64,000 bases of DNA from Devosia sp. A8/3-2 (GTDB taxonomy: Bacteria > Pseudomonadota > Alphaproteobacteria > Rhizobiales > Devosiaceae), in assembly GCA_025452255.1 (NCBI GenBank), contig CP104975.1, forward strand, positions 310,001-374,000, written 5' to 3'. Below, in pieces: positions 19,012 through 28,582 of the stretch; position 1 is the stretch's first letter, and every line of letters begins with the position of its first letter. A program made the translations under genes and the position numbers. The notes under the pieces were generated by a model that had not been told where the DNA came from, made no database searches, and was given only the letters and a program-made list of their open reading frames with translations.

Positions 19012-19871
19012 GCCCGTTCGAGGGTTTCCGTCTGGACGTCGTGACGGTTTCTAACGCCACCTTGCGCGTAAGGCATGGCGGCAGCGGTCCGCCGGTGCTG
19101 CTGCTGCACGGTCTTCCGCGCTCCCATATGACCTGGAGCAAAGTCGCGCCTATTCTTGCCGGTTCCCATACGGTGGTCTGCCCGGATCTACCCGGTTTCG
19201 GCAAATCCAGCAAACCGGCCGATACGCCCGATCATGCTGGTTCATCCAAGCGAGCCAAAGCGCAGGACTGCGTTGAGCTGATGCGGTCGCTGGGGCACGA
19301 GACTTTCGCTGTGGCCGGCCACGACCGGGGCAGCTACGTAGCCTTCCGTATGGCGATGGACCACCCGGCCGGGGTGAGCAAGCTAGCCGTACTGGACGGG
19401 GTACCGATTGCCGATGCATTGGCACGATGTGATGCGCGGTTCGCGGAACTGTGGTGGCACTGGTTCTTCTTTGCTCAACCGACTAAGCCGGAACGCGCGA
19501 TCCCGGCCGATCCGGACGCTTGGTATAACGTCTCCCCTCAGTATATGGGGCGCGAGGCGTATGAGGACCTACAGCAAGCCCTGCACGACCCTGAAACCGT
19601 GCACGCCATGGTGGAGGATTATCGCGCCGGTCTCGGCATCGACCGCCGGCATGACGAGGAAGACCGGTCGGCGGGCAGAACGGTACAATGTCCAACCCTT
19701 TGTCTCTGGTCCAGCCGCGACGACATGGAACTGCTTTACGGCGACCCCACGGCCATCTGGCGGAAATGGGCACCGTCCATTACAGGGCACGCGATCGAGA
19801 GCGGGCATCATATGGCCGAAGAGGCGCCCGTCGAGCTCGCCGAAGCGATCAAGCAATTCCTGAAGTCCTGA
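19008..19871 (+). CDS. Alpha/beta hydrolase of the haloacetate dehalogenase family
   Basis: This intact 287-residue protein has the oxyanion motif HGLPRSHMTW. The nucleophile elbow is GHDRGSY, with Asp106 as in haloalkane/haloacetate dehalogenases and epoxide hydrolases, and the catalytic His is in ESGHHMAEEAP. Cap residues HW (in LWWHWFF) and Tyr (in MVEDYRAG) correspond to the fluoride-binding trio of fluoroacetate dehalogenase. The second carboxylate-binding Arg, three residues after the first in that enzyme, is Tyr here. Dehalogenase activity on fluoroacetate is therefore uncertain; an epoxide hydrolase or other carboxylate substrate is possible. Confidence 0.8.
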   Translation: MSPFEGFRLDVVTVSNATLRVRHGGSGPPVLLLHGLPRSHMTWSKVAPILAGSHTVVCPDLPGFGKSSKPADTPDHAGSSKRAKAQDCVELMRSLGHETFAVAGHDRGSYVAFRMAMDHPAGVSKLAVLDGVPIADALARCDARFAELWWHWFFFAQPTKPERAIPADPDAWYNVSPQYMGREAYEDLQQALHDPETVHAMVEDYRAGLGIDRRHDEEDRSAGRTVQCPTLCLWSSRDDMELLYGDPTAIWRKWAPSITGHAIESGHHMAEEAPVELAEAIKQFLKS

Positions 19872-20376
19872 CTCCTATCGAATGCGCCCAGACGCCTATG
19901 AGGAGGATTGGATGACTGGCGCCATGGCTCAGTGCAGGTATGAGGTCAACGGCGAGCGTTTTAGGCCGGGCCTCTGCCGCTGAGAAACGGCGGGACCATT
20001 GGCTATGGCCGCTTGCAAAGCAGCAGGACGCCGACAGGATAGCCGCTGAGAGCCAAGCCCAGCGCCATCCGTCCAGAGCCGGCGGCCTCCTGCATGTCGG
20101 AAGTCGAGGATACCAACTGCCTAGCATGAGGGCGCAGGCGAAAAGGACGGGTGGGAGCGGATAGGAGGTCGCATAGGTCACTGAGTGCTTCGTCCGACGC
20201 GATCAACCCGGTCCACTACACACCGGTTCCCAGCCAAAACTCGAGACGGTTCCCCTTAGCCGAACCCGGGCCGATAGGGTGGGTTCTGCTACCGACAAGT
20301 GCAGGACCCAGTCCGCCGGGGGCCGGCAGGTGCGTAGCTGTCGGCCGCAGAGTTGCACTCGATCAAAGGGCAGGAC
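19872..20376. other. Gene-poor stretch with a possible small membrane ORF and a direct repeat
   Basis: On the minus strand a reading from 20181 (MTYATSYPLPPVLFACALMLGSW) could pass by frameshift into MALGLALSGYPVGVLLLCKRP ending at 20003, giving about 60 residues with two hydrophobic segments. Support is weak. GCAGGACC-x-AGTCCGC occurs at 20301-20316 and again at 20370-20385, the second copy covering the stop codon of the next gene. Confidence 0.3.
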
Positions 20377-20904
20377 CTAGTCCGCTTGTTCCACCGGGTT
20401 TTCAGGAGTGACGAGGATTTCTCCGTAGTCCTCGGCGTCCCCGGTGGAGAGATTAAAGAGGAGACCGTCAGCTGTTTCTCGGAAGTCGCAGTAGTCACCG
20501 GTAGCTGCATACCCACCTCCACCGGGAAGGATTTCGAGCAGAGTATCGCTGCGGTAGTGGTGAAGCTGGCTCACCGTATGGCTGTTGATTTCGACATCAA
20601 GGCAGAGCGAGCCGCGGTGATCGAACGGACGGATCACCATCCTGACTTCCCCTTCCGAGGTGCCTTCCACCGATTTGCCGTTTTCGCTTAGCGCGATATC
20701 CCGCTGATAGGGCGTGCTGAACGTCTGCTCGACGGTTGTTGTGCGGTCCATCACGCCAACCCAAGTCGCGGCCGTTACCAGCGCCTTCTTGGAGTAGATC
20801 GAAGCTCGTATGCGATAGGCCGTCTCCGCCTCTTGGGCCAGACTTGAGGTGGCGGTCGCAGCAGTCAAGGCAAGAGCAAAAAGGGTGCGGCTAGAAATAA
20901 TCAT
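20377..20904 (-). CDS. Secreted protein of unknown function
   Basis: This 175-residue protein has a Sec signal peptide (MIISSRTLFALALTAATATSSLAQEA, cleavage near residue 23). The mature part is rich in beta-prone segments and ends EDYGEILVTPENPVEQAD. Two cysteines (SLCLDVEI and GDYCDF) could form a disulfide in the periplasm. I recognise no family. It is divergent from the secreted-protein/OmpA operon at 21189 and may share the region between them. Confidence 0.6.
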   Translation of the reverse strand: MIISSRTLFALALTAATATSSLAQEAETAYRIRASIYSKKALVTAATWVGVMDRTTTVEQTFSTPYQRDIALSENGKSVEGTSEGEVRMVIRPFDHRGSLCLDVEINSHTVSQLHHYRSDTLLEILPGGGGYAATGDYCDFRETADGLLFNLSTGDAEDYGEILVTPENPVEQAD

Positions 20905-21188
20905 GTCTCTCCCTTGTCACAGAAGGCCGCGGGCACAGCATTGTCTGATTCTTGGTAGACTCTTGAACGCCAAATGTCTCCGTGCTTACGGCACAGCTAC
21001 GTGCTCCTTCAACATCGAAGTGATCTGCTCTTCGTTGAACCTGCTACCCATCCGATCGTCCCTTCACGAAAGTCAAATCGGGCGAAGGTCTAGGGGTTCA
21101 AGTCCCTCGTCTTGAAGCGGGCCTTGGTGCGCCACAAGTTTGCCCAGAACAGCGGGAACAGAAGATCCTCATTTGGGAGACACATAAA

Positions 21189-21638
21189 ATGTTGAAATCT
21201 TTAGTCGTCGTGCTGGCTCTACTTCTTCCCGCCTCCACCTTCGCCCGGGAGAGCAGCTACGATATCGCTGGCGGACAGGTTAGTATCCCCCTTGGGCTGA
21301 CAGTGCAGGTGAAAAGTGTAACGGTTGGCGAGGACGCCACCAAAGTCCGGCTGCTCGCCAGCTTTGACAGTGGTCAGACGAATTTTATCAACCTGAACGA
21401 CGAAGAAGACGCTTATCTCGCTCGGGGCGAGAGCGAGCAGGAGCGCATTTTCATGCGTCAGATCGCCGACAACAAATGGATGCGCATCTCCAATGGCCAG
21501 AGCATGGAAGGTGACCTCGTCTTTCCCGGTATTATCCCCGCCGACGCCGCCGAACTCACCCTCGTCTTCAATCCCGGGAACGACGCCGACGATACAAGCG
21601 CGCCCGGCGTGACAATCCCGCTGGAGATCGCCCAGTGA
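21189..21638 (+). CDS. Secreted protein of unknown function, first gene of an envelope operon
   Basis: This 149-residue intact protein has a signal peptide MLKSLVVVLALLLPASTFARE. The mature part is beta-rich and acidic (NLNDEEDAYLARGESEQERIFMRQIADNKWMRISNGQSMEGDLVFPGIIPADAAELTLVFNPGND) and resembles a small sandwich domain. A GGGAG site precedes the start. The stop overlaps the next start (21635), so it is coupled to the OmpA-domain gene. No family recognised. Confidence 0.6.
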   Translation: MLKSLVVVLALLLPASTFARESSYDIAGGQVSIPLGLTVQVKSVTVGEDATKVRLLASFDSGQTNFINLNDEEDAYLARGESEQERIFMRQIADNKWMRISNGQSMEGDLVFPGIIPADAAELTLVFNPGNDADDTSAPGVTIPLEIAQ

Positions 21639-22274
21639 TCAGAGGCCTCGTCGTTGGACTATTCCTCGCAATGCCGACCACGGCCCGGGCCTATACGGTG
21701 ACGGTAGGTGCAGGCTCTCTAGAAGACCAGCCATCCGAGTTTGCCGAAGTCGATCTTGGCCGCTCCAGCTTCACAGAGCGCCCAACCGACAGCGTCGCCT
21801 CAACCGCATCGGAAGGTTCTTCTTTCGGTCTGGTGAACATGGATTCTGAAACCCGCCTTGCGACGGAGAAATCTCTGACCGCGCTCGGCATGAAGAAAGA
21901 GGGCAACAAAATCGTCGTTACCCTTCCCGGCGATGTCCTATTCGACTTCGACAAATACGACATCCACGAGGATGCGCGGCCGGTACTGTCACAACTAGCC
22001 GAGGTGCTTTCGGCCATGCCCGATGCTTCGGTCACGATTGTCGGCCACACCGATTCCATGGGCAGCGATGATTACAATCAGAGCCTGTCGGAAGATCGCG
22101 CGAAGTCGGTCCAAGCGTGGCTGGCCGATGTCGACGTTCCCTCCCCCATGACCACCCGGGGCAGAAGGGGAAACATCGCCGGTTGCCCCTAACGAACAGG
22201 CCGATGGCAGTGACAGCCCCGGTGGCCGGCAGCAAAACCGTCGGGTCGAATTCGTAATAGGAGGACAGCAATGA
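21635..22274 (+). CDS. OmpA-domain protein (frameshifted near the 3' end)
   Basis: A signal peptide (MIRGLVVGLFLAMPTTARA) is followed by a low-complexity linker and the OmpA peptidoglycan-binding domain: VLFDFDKYDIHEDARPVLSQLAEVLSAMPDASVTIVGHTDSMGSDDYNQSLSEDRAKSVQAWL. The frame breaks near 22160. The expected NRRVEFVI ending is found in another frame with its TGA at 22272-22274, overlapping the next start. Length is about 212 residues. It anchors to peptidoglycan in the periplasm, probably together with the secreted partner encoded upstream. Confidence 0.8.
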
Positions 22275-22501
22275 CGTTGATGAATTGCCCCGATTGTCAG
22301 GGCAAACTATCTGACAAGGCCTTTACCTGCCCACATTGCGGCTTCCCTCTGGTGCAGCAGAAGGGCAGGAGCGCCTGGCCGGGTGTCATTGGTGGCGTGG
22401 CTGGCACCTATATCTCAAGTCAGGCACTGATCGCGATAGTCTTGGGATCCGTGATGTTCATCGCTTTTGCGACCATCATGATCGCTGCGATAATGCGATA
22501 G
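22271..22501 (+). CDS. Small zinc-ribbon membrane protein
   Basis: AGGAGG precedes ATG 22271. Residues 5-22 form a double zinc knuckle (CPDC...CPHCG), followed by a hydrophobic helix pair (IGGVAGTYISSQALIAIVLGSVMFIAFATIMIAAIMR). The 76-residue protein should sit in the inner membrane with the ribbon in the cytoplasm. It is the third gene of the operon starting at 21189 and overlaps the OmpA stop. Role unknown. Confidence 0.65.
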   Translation: MTLMNCPDCQGKLSDKAFTCPHCGFPLVQQKGRSAWPGVIGGVAGTYISSQALIAIVLGSVMFIAFATIMIAAIMR

Positions 22502-22536
22502 CGTGGCTTTCGGTCATCTGTTCGGTACCAACAGTC

Positions 22537-22573
22537 AGGCGGGCGGTATCAGATCGATAATTTCTGCCCGCCT
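22537..22573 (+). terminator. Hairpin between convergent genes
   Basis: AGGCGGGC (22537-22544) pairs perfectly with GCCCGCCT (22566-22573). It lies between the zinc-ribbon gene and the convergent lipocalin gene. The loop is long (21 bases) and there is no clear T-run, so a terminator role is only probable. Confidence 0.35.
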
Positions 22574-22579
22574 ATGAGA

Positions 22580-23088
22580 TCACTGGTTGTCGACCATTGC
22601 ATCAGTCACCTCGCGGCCCGTGTGCTGCGGGGTGATCAGGCCGGCCAAGTCAGAAGCCTTGAGCGCGGGCTTCATCCAGATATTCCCGCAAAATCGTATC
22701 GGAGAGGCGGGGCTCGCGCGATAAAACCCAGAGGTTTTTGTGGTCTGGCGTGCCCACAAGTGCGACTCTGTAGTCTGGGTCGAGCTTAAGGACCCAATAG
22801 TCCCCATGGGTAAACGGGATCCAGCGCATATATTCGGGAAGGAATGTGACCTTCAAGCGGGCGTTGGTCTCATCGATCGGCCTTGCCTCTCCAATCGCTT
22901 GCGACGGCTTCCCCTCGGCATCAGAAACAACGATTATGGACCCGGAGCTTTCCATCATTGAGCGAATAGTTGGCAGTGATGTCGGTTGCCGTCTCGTCCT
23001 CCCACTTTAGGGGAAGGCGGCAGATTTCATACCAGCGCCCCAGATAGCGGGTGAGATCAACATTCGGAACAGTGGTTACTTCGGTCAT
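22580..23088 (-). CDS. Lipocalin (Blc family) (frameshifted)
   Basis: The start MTEVTTVPNVDLTRYLGRWYEICRLP contains the lipocalin GxW signature. It continues with YSLNDGKLRVHNRCF, then in another frame after about 22940 DAEGKPSQAIGEARPIDETNARLKVTFLPEYMRWIPFTHGDYWVLKLDPDYRVALVGTPDHKNLWVLSREP, the usual Blc core. A second shift near 22655 leads to DLAGLITPQHTGREV and the stop at 22580. Length is about 168 residues. There is no lipobox or signal peptide, so it is probably cytoplasmic rather than an outer-membrane lipoprotein. Confidence 0.85.
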
Positions 23089-23598
23089 CCCGGGTCTCCG
23101 TTGAGCCGTCGAAACGCGACCCCGATGCCGAAGTTCCTGTAGGAGAGCCACTTGGCCGGATACGATACCGACGAGGCCTCGTCAGCCCGGCCGAGCACAT
23201 CGACGGGTGCGGCCGACAACGGGGCTCACGCAAAGCCGAAGGCGGTGCAATGCGAGAATCGCAGCCATGCCCTTCGGGGCCCTTGGCTATTGCCACCGGT
23301 CTAAGGCGCCCTGCTGAGTTCCATTCTTCATCGCTTTTAGATTGTACAATTAGGCCAAAAAGTCAATATTTCACAACGACTTAAGATACCGTGGCTAGCA
23401 AGGTTCCCGCTGCGCTTCGGCCAATACGGTACCAATCTCATGTCTGCGGTTTGCAAGGGAAATGCGTGGGTTGGGATACGGTGCTCCTTGCAAGTGATCC
23501 AGACCGAGCTCGATGTAGATCGGTCGGCCAAACCCACCCACACACCTCGGCCCGGACACGGGTCTTTCCGCGTTCGGGGATTTGTGGCGGTGCCATAG
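23089..23598. other. Stretch without a supported gene
   Basis: On the minus strand an unassigned reading ends at 23087 in YPAKWLSYRNFGIGVAFRRLNGDPG with its stop overlapping the lipocalin start (ATGA). It may be the tail of a small gene of about 60 residues beginning near 23270, but a frame change would be needed. From 23340 to 23598 I see nothing. Confidence 0.25.
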
Positions 23599-25008
23599 TC
23601 AACCAGCAGGTGGAATATTGAGGGTGCCACCGAATAGGTTCTGCGGGTCGTAATTGCTCTTGATCTGACGCAGACGCCGGAATGTCTCATTGGCGTAGGC
23701 ATCCGGCACGCGCCGCCCCCTCGTCGGCGGTGATAAAGTTGATATAGGTCGAGCCGGATGTAAAAGGCCTCGTCGCGGCGACCGAGTTGCGGGCCCGAGC
23801 GATGTGTCTCGCGTCCTCACTCGGCTCCGTCCAGTGCTTTGGAAAACAAGGCCATATTGTGCTTCTCGGATACCAACCGCGGTGTCGCCAAGGGGCACGC
23901 GCTGGTGCGCCGCCCATATGCATGCAAAGGATCGCCGAGAAGGGCGAGGTGATGGCCTGCGCCGCATTGCGCAGCTCTATCGCCAGTCCAGCATCGATCC
24001 TCTTGGCATCGTCGGACTTCCAGTAGTAGCGCCGCCCGAACGGCTGCCCCCATCCAGAAAGCTCTGGAAGCTAACGAAGCTCTTGGGCATGATGGTATCC
24101 GCCACGGGCTTACCGAAGTCCTTGAGCCGCTGCATCGTTGCGGCTCCCGCTTCTGGGCTGCCTGTCCAGTGCGCGACGATACCCACAATCGGTAGGCCGT
24201 GGTATGCCTCCGGTATCCACGGCGCGGGCGGCGCCTTCCTGAGTACCAGAAGGCAGGTCAGCTCGTCGGGCGCCTCGCTGGTAAGCCGCACATAGAACTC
24301 CATAACCTCCCTTGCCGCTTCGAGGGGGTACACGACCATTCCGGCCAGCACCTCGGGGCCGTGCCGGTGGCCGCGGAAGGTGAATTCAGTCACTACAGCG
24401 AAATTCACGCCACCGCCACGAAGCGCCCAGTAGAGGTCGGCATTCTCGGTCGCGCTGGCGGTGTGCGCCTGCCCATCGGCAGTGATCACCCGCGCCGACA
24501 GCATATTGTCTGCAGTGAAGCCGAACCGTCTCGATGTCCAGCCGAAGCCGCCGCCCAGCGTCAGCCCGGCTACACCAGTGGCCGAAATAATACCGGAGGG
24601 CACTACTATGCCATGCGGCTGGGTCGCAGCATCCACATCTTTCCATGTGGCGCCGGCTTCGACGCGCACCAGCATAGCATCGGCATCCACTGTGACGGTC
24701 CGGCGCTGGCTCATGTCGATGGTGATACCGCCATCACTGAGCGCCGCGCCGGCCACATTGTGCCCCCCACCGCGCACAGATAATGGCAGGTTGTTGTCCT
24801 TGGCGAAGGCGGTAGCAGACGATACGTCCGCCTCGCTGGCGGGCCGTACCACCAAAGCAGGCCGTTTCTCAATCATGCCGTTCCAGATAGCGCAGCATGA
24901 TTCATAAGCCGGCTCCCCCGGCAGGTGGCAGGTGCCGGTGAGCCGACCTGCCGAGTCGCTGACAGCGGATGAAGAGACGAGGCCGTTTATAGTGTGAGGT
25001 GCAGACAT
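23599..25008 (-). CDS. FAD-binding oxidoreductase, berberine-bridge (BBE) type (frameshifted)
   Basis: The N-terminal FAD-binding domain is clear: RPALVVRPASEADVSSATAFAKDNNLPLSVRGGGHNVAGAAL has the His that normally bonds FAD covalently, and ATGVAGLTLGGGFGWTSRRFGFTADNMLSARVITADGQ follows. The BBE C-terminus (RRLRQIKSNYDPQNLFGGTLNIPPAG) ends at 23599 in another frame; breaks lie near 24050 and 23800. Total length is about 469 residues. Such enzymes oxidise sugars or alkaloid-like substrates with oxygen. The divergent HxlR gene at 25157 is the probable regulator. Confidence 0.8.
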
Positions 25009-25156
25009 TTCATACTCCCAAAACAGGAATTTGTTGTCCTCTCCTTGGCCGGATGACGCTAGTTCAGGAAATGAAGCAATCCAGCTACTGAATCTGTACT
25101 GGTGACGAAGCTCGCTCGGCAGTATTCTGTATTCGAAAAACGCGGAGGAACGGCCG

Positions 25157-25859
25157 ATGACTGAAGGGAGTTACAAGCAGTTCTGTCCAGTCGCCATGGC
25201 ATCGGAGGTGCTTTGTAGTCGCTGGACTATGATCGTCGTGCGCGAACTGGTGTGCGGCTCGACACGGTTCAACGATCTCAAACGTGGCGTTCCCCGCATG
25301 TCGCCAGCGCTTCTTTCCAAACGCCTGAAAGACCTCGAGGCTCGCCGGTGTAGTGCAGCGAGTGGCCAGCAGCGCTAAAGGAGGCAGCTACGAATATCGC
25401 CTAACTTCTGCCGGCCGGGATCTTGAACCGATCGTTAAAGCGATGGGGTTCTGGGGTCAAAGCTGGGTCGAAACCGCTCCCACGCTGCAGAATCTCGATC
25501 CCGAGTTGTTGATGTGGGATATGCGCCGGAGCGTCAACGTCGCCGCCATGCCGCGCCAGCGCACGGTTGTTCAGTTCACCTATACCGATCGGCCAGAGAA
25601 AAAGCGTAGTTATTGGCTGGTTGTGGAGGCGAACGGGACGGTTGACGTCTGCTCCATTGATCCGGGTTTTGACGTCGACCTCTATGTCACCACGGACCTT
25701 CGCACCATGACTGCCATCTGGCTCGGTTTGACGACCATTCACGCAGAAACCCAAAGCGGGCGGCTTACGGTCGTGGGTGACACCGCGCTTAAGCGAACTA
25801 TGCCTAATTGGCTGGGACTGAGCTCTTTCGCAGCTACGCGAAAACTGGCGCTCGCATGA
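25157..25859 (+). CDS. HxlR family transcriptional regulator (frameshifted)
   Basis: The winged-helix domain is YKQFCPVAMASEVLCSRWTMIVVRELVCGSTRFNDLKRGVPRMSPALLSKRLKDLE, including the Cys near the N-terminus typical of HxlR. The frame breaks near 25355 and resumes with YEYRLTSAGRDLEPIVKAMGFWGQSWVE. A second domain of about 120 residues (VVQFTYTDRPEKKRSYWLVVEANGTVDVCSIDPGFDVDLYVTTDLRTMTAIWLG) resembles an SCP2-like fold found in a subset of these regulators. It is divergent from the FAD oxidase, its likely target. Confidence 0.85.
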
Positions 25860-26120
25860 GGCCGCCCCAGCATCGCTTACGTCTTGCTCGTCGACGCGGA
25901 GTATCGCCCCTACAGTTCTCAGAGCGCTCCCTTCGGAAGCAAATGGGAGCAGCCCGCCGCCACTCACGCGGCAACTGCAAATACTCGCCACCCAAACGTT
26001 TTTATGGCAAGGCAGCCCGACTATCGGCGCGTATCGTGCCCGAACCGCTGATGACTAGATATGGCAAGGGCAGAGCGGCATAAGGCGTCGAGGTATTTTC
26101 GGCCGGCACCGGCCTTGCAG
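25860..26120. other. Intergenic stretch, nothing recognised
   Basis: The space between the convergent HxlR and LacI genes has no supported gene and no clear terminator hairpin. Confidence 0.4.
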
Positions 26121-27124
26121 CTAGGCACTGTCCATCTTCTGAAGACTTCCAGTGAGCACCTTCGTCCGAGGGGGACCACTATAGGTGCCGTTGAGGCGTT
26201 CCAGCAGCATTTTAGTTGCCAAGTTGGCCTGCAGAGCTGGCTGCACCCCGGCACGGGTAAGGTGCGGGCGGATATAGTTCATCTGCGGCTGGTCGCCATA
26301 AACAGCGACAGCAAGGTCTTCGGGAACCTGAACGCCGTGATCGAATAGCCGAGCGATGCCGCCGAGTGTCATCAGATGATTGCCGAAGAACAGCGCCGTG
26401 GGCATGTCCTGCTTGTGCTTCTCAAGCAGCCAGTCGACCCCTTCAATTCCAGATGGCGCGAGGAAAGTACCCTCCCACTCCAGAATGTCATCCGCCGCCG
26501 AGCCACTGTCCAGCAGGCCATTGCGCAGACCGCGTGCGCGGTCCATCGCTTCGCTGAAGAAGTTCGGGCCGGTGATCTGGGCCACGCGGCGGTGACCGCG
26601 TTCTGCTAGATACTTGCCCATTTCATAGCACGCGCTCTCATCGTCGACCCGCAGGCTATCGACGGCCTGATTGGGGAGCTTACCGATAAACACCGTCGGA
26701 ATGTCGATGCTCAGCAAGGCGTCGTGCACGCCATGCAGGGCAAAATCGCCGATGATCAGGCCATCGACCCGCTTGTTGCGAATTTGCCGAAGGTATTCGT
26801 AGACGTGCTCCGGCTATGGCCGCCGGGGACATCGGTGTTGAAGATCAGTGTGTCTAGGCCAACCGCCTCCGAGTCCGTCTGTACTGTTTTGACCAGCTCC
26901 GGATAGAAGGGGTTGCGGATGTCGGGGATGAGCATGGCGACCATATTGGTGCGGCCAGTCCGTAGGCTCTGCGCCTGCAGATTTGGAAAATAGCCCAGTT
27001 CCGCCACTGCCTGCATCACGCGTTCGCGCAGATGCGGGGACACGCGGTCTGCATGATTGAGCACATGCGACACAGTGGTCCGGGATACGCCGGCACGTTC
27101 AGCAACCTTGGAGATCGTTGTCAT
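26121..27124 (-). CDS. LacI family transcriptional regulator (frameshifted)
   Basis: The N-terminal headpiece is MTTISKVAERAGVSRTTVSHVLNHADRVSPHLRERVMQAVAELGYFPNLQAQSLRTGRTNMVAMLIPDIRNPFYPELVKTV. The frame breaks near 26818 and the periplasmic-binding-like domain continues to 26121 (RVDGLIIGDFALHG, ERGHRRVAQITGP, AVAVYGDQPQMNYIRPHLTRAG). Length is about 334 residues. It is divergent from the GH172/ABC operon, with LacI-type operators between them, so it most likely represses that operon until its sugar is present. Confidence 0.9.
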
Positions 27125-27153
27125 AGGTTATTTCGCTAGCACCCATGCGCTGT

Positions 27154-27196
27154 GTTTGCAAATCGGTTTGTGAATGCATTTGCAAACCGATTTTTT
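27154..27196 (+). promoter_or_regulatory. Double LacI-type operator
   Basis: AATCGGTTTG (27161-27170) and CAAACCGATT (27183-27192) form a perfect 10-base inverted repeat. Each arm, preceded by TTTGCAA, is itself a CG-centred LacI half-palindrome. The pair lies between the lacI-type gene and the GH172 operon. Two dimers, or one tetramer, could bind. Confidence 0.6.
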
Positions 27197-27464
27197 GGTG
27201 CTACGGTTTGCTCGTCGGGAACCAATTCCCGGCGGCAGATTGGCTAAACTGACATGAGTGCAGTGCCGAATCGCCTTCAGGGAGAACGATGCATGAGCCT
27301 TTTCGACAGCGCTTAGCGGCGGTTCCACGACCGTAATCATTCATTGGCGACAGTCTCTCTCGACGTTTTTGCAAGCGTCGGTGGCTCCCGTCCTTTCACC
27401 CATGTGCCAGCACTTCGCTGGCCCGTGCTCGCCCTCGCTTTGACCCATTCACTCTGGCAATATC

Positions 27465-28579
27465 ATGAACGCACTCTTTTCCGGCCTCGACCTCAATCTC
27501 GGCAATCTCTACCGACTATCCGATGCCAGAACTCGCTCGATCTCCCCGAGAACTTCACCGGAGAGAAGGGCAAGGGAGGTATGGCAACGGAGGGTACCGG
27601 TGCCAGTTGTGCGCGGGGGTTGGGACGGGGCTGGAAGGTTTCGCCATCCATTCGGATCGAGCCCGGTGAAACCCGGGTGCTTGCCGATATTGAAGGTCCC
27701 GGCTCCATCCAGCAGATCTGGCTGACCACCGCAAATCTGCGCTGGCGCGACCTTATCCTGCGCATCTACTGGGACGACCGAGAGCATCCGTCCGTCGAGG
27801 CGCCAGTAGGGGATTTTTTCTGCTCGGGCTGGAACCGCTTCGCGCAGGTGACGTCCCCGGCGGTCTGCGTCAATCCAGGGCGCGCCTTCAATTGCTACTG
27901 GCAGATGCCGTTCCGCCAGCGCGCCCGCATCACGATCGAAAACCGCGATCCTGATGAACATGGCGTCATTTACTATCAAGTGAACTATGCGCTGACCGAC
28001 GTGCCCGAGGACGCCGCCTATTTTCATGCGCAGTTCCGCCGCACCAACCCGCTGCCGTTCAAGCAGGACTACACCATCCTCGATGGCGTGCAGGGAAAGG
28101 GCCATTATGTGGGCACCTACATGGCACGGGGCACCAATAATTCGGGCTGGTGGGGCGAAGGCGAGATCAAGTTCTTCATGGATGGGGACACGCAATTCCC
28201 CACCATTTGCGGCACCGGTACCGAGGATTATTTCTGCGGCGCCTACAATTTCGACGGCGGCGTGGTCGATGAGACCATGGAGAGCGCCTACCGCGAATTC
28301 ACCACGCCTTATGCCGGGCTGCCGCAGGTATTGCGGCCCGATGGTGTTTACCAGAGCCAGATGCGCTTCGGCATGTATCGCTGGCATATCCATGACCCGA
28401 TCCGCTTCGACACCGACCTGCGGGTCACCATGCAGGCGCTGGGCTGGCGCACAGAGAAGAAGGACCGGCGCTACCTGCCGCTGCAGGACGACATCGCCTC
28501 GGTCGCCTTTTGGTACCGGGTGTTGCCCACCGCGCCATTCTCGCAGCTTCCCGACCGCGACTATCTCGAAGTCATCTAG
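27465..28579 (+). CDS. Glycoside hydrolase family 172 (DUF2961) protein (frameshifted)
   Basis: The start at 27465 (MNALFSGLDLNLGNLYRLSDARTRSIS) is preferred over the long upstream frame because this N-terminus is typical. The frame breaks near 27545 and the protein goes on with PENFTGEKGKGG, LRIYWDDREHPSVEAPVGDFFCSGW, the hallmark GTGTEDYFCGAYNF, and YRWHIHDPIRF, about 371 residues in all. GH172 enzymes act on furanosides such as alpha-D-arabinofuranosides and difructose anhydrides. No signal peptide is seen, so it acts on imported sugars in the cytoplasm. It is the first gene of the operon running to 34085. Confidence 0.85.
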
Positions 28580-28582
28580 GCC

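Noticed and set aside
21091-21109. TAGGGGTTCAAGTCCCTCG resembles a tRNA T-arm
   Set aside because: Only the T-loop consensus fits; the stem has weak pairs, and no anticodon arm, D-arm or acceptor stem could be drawn around it.
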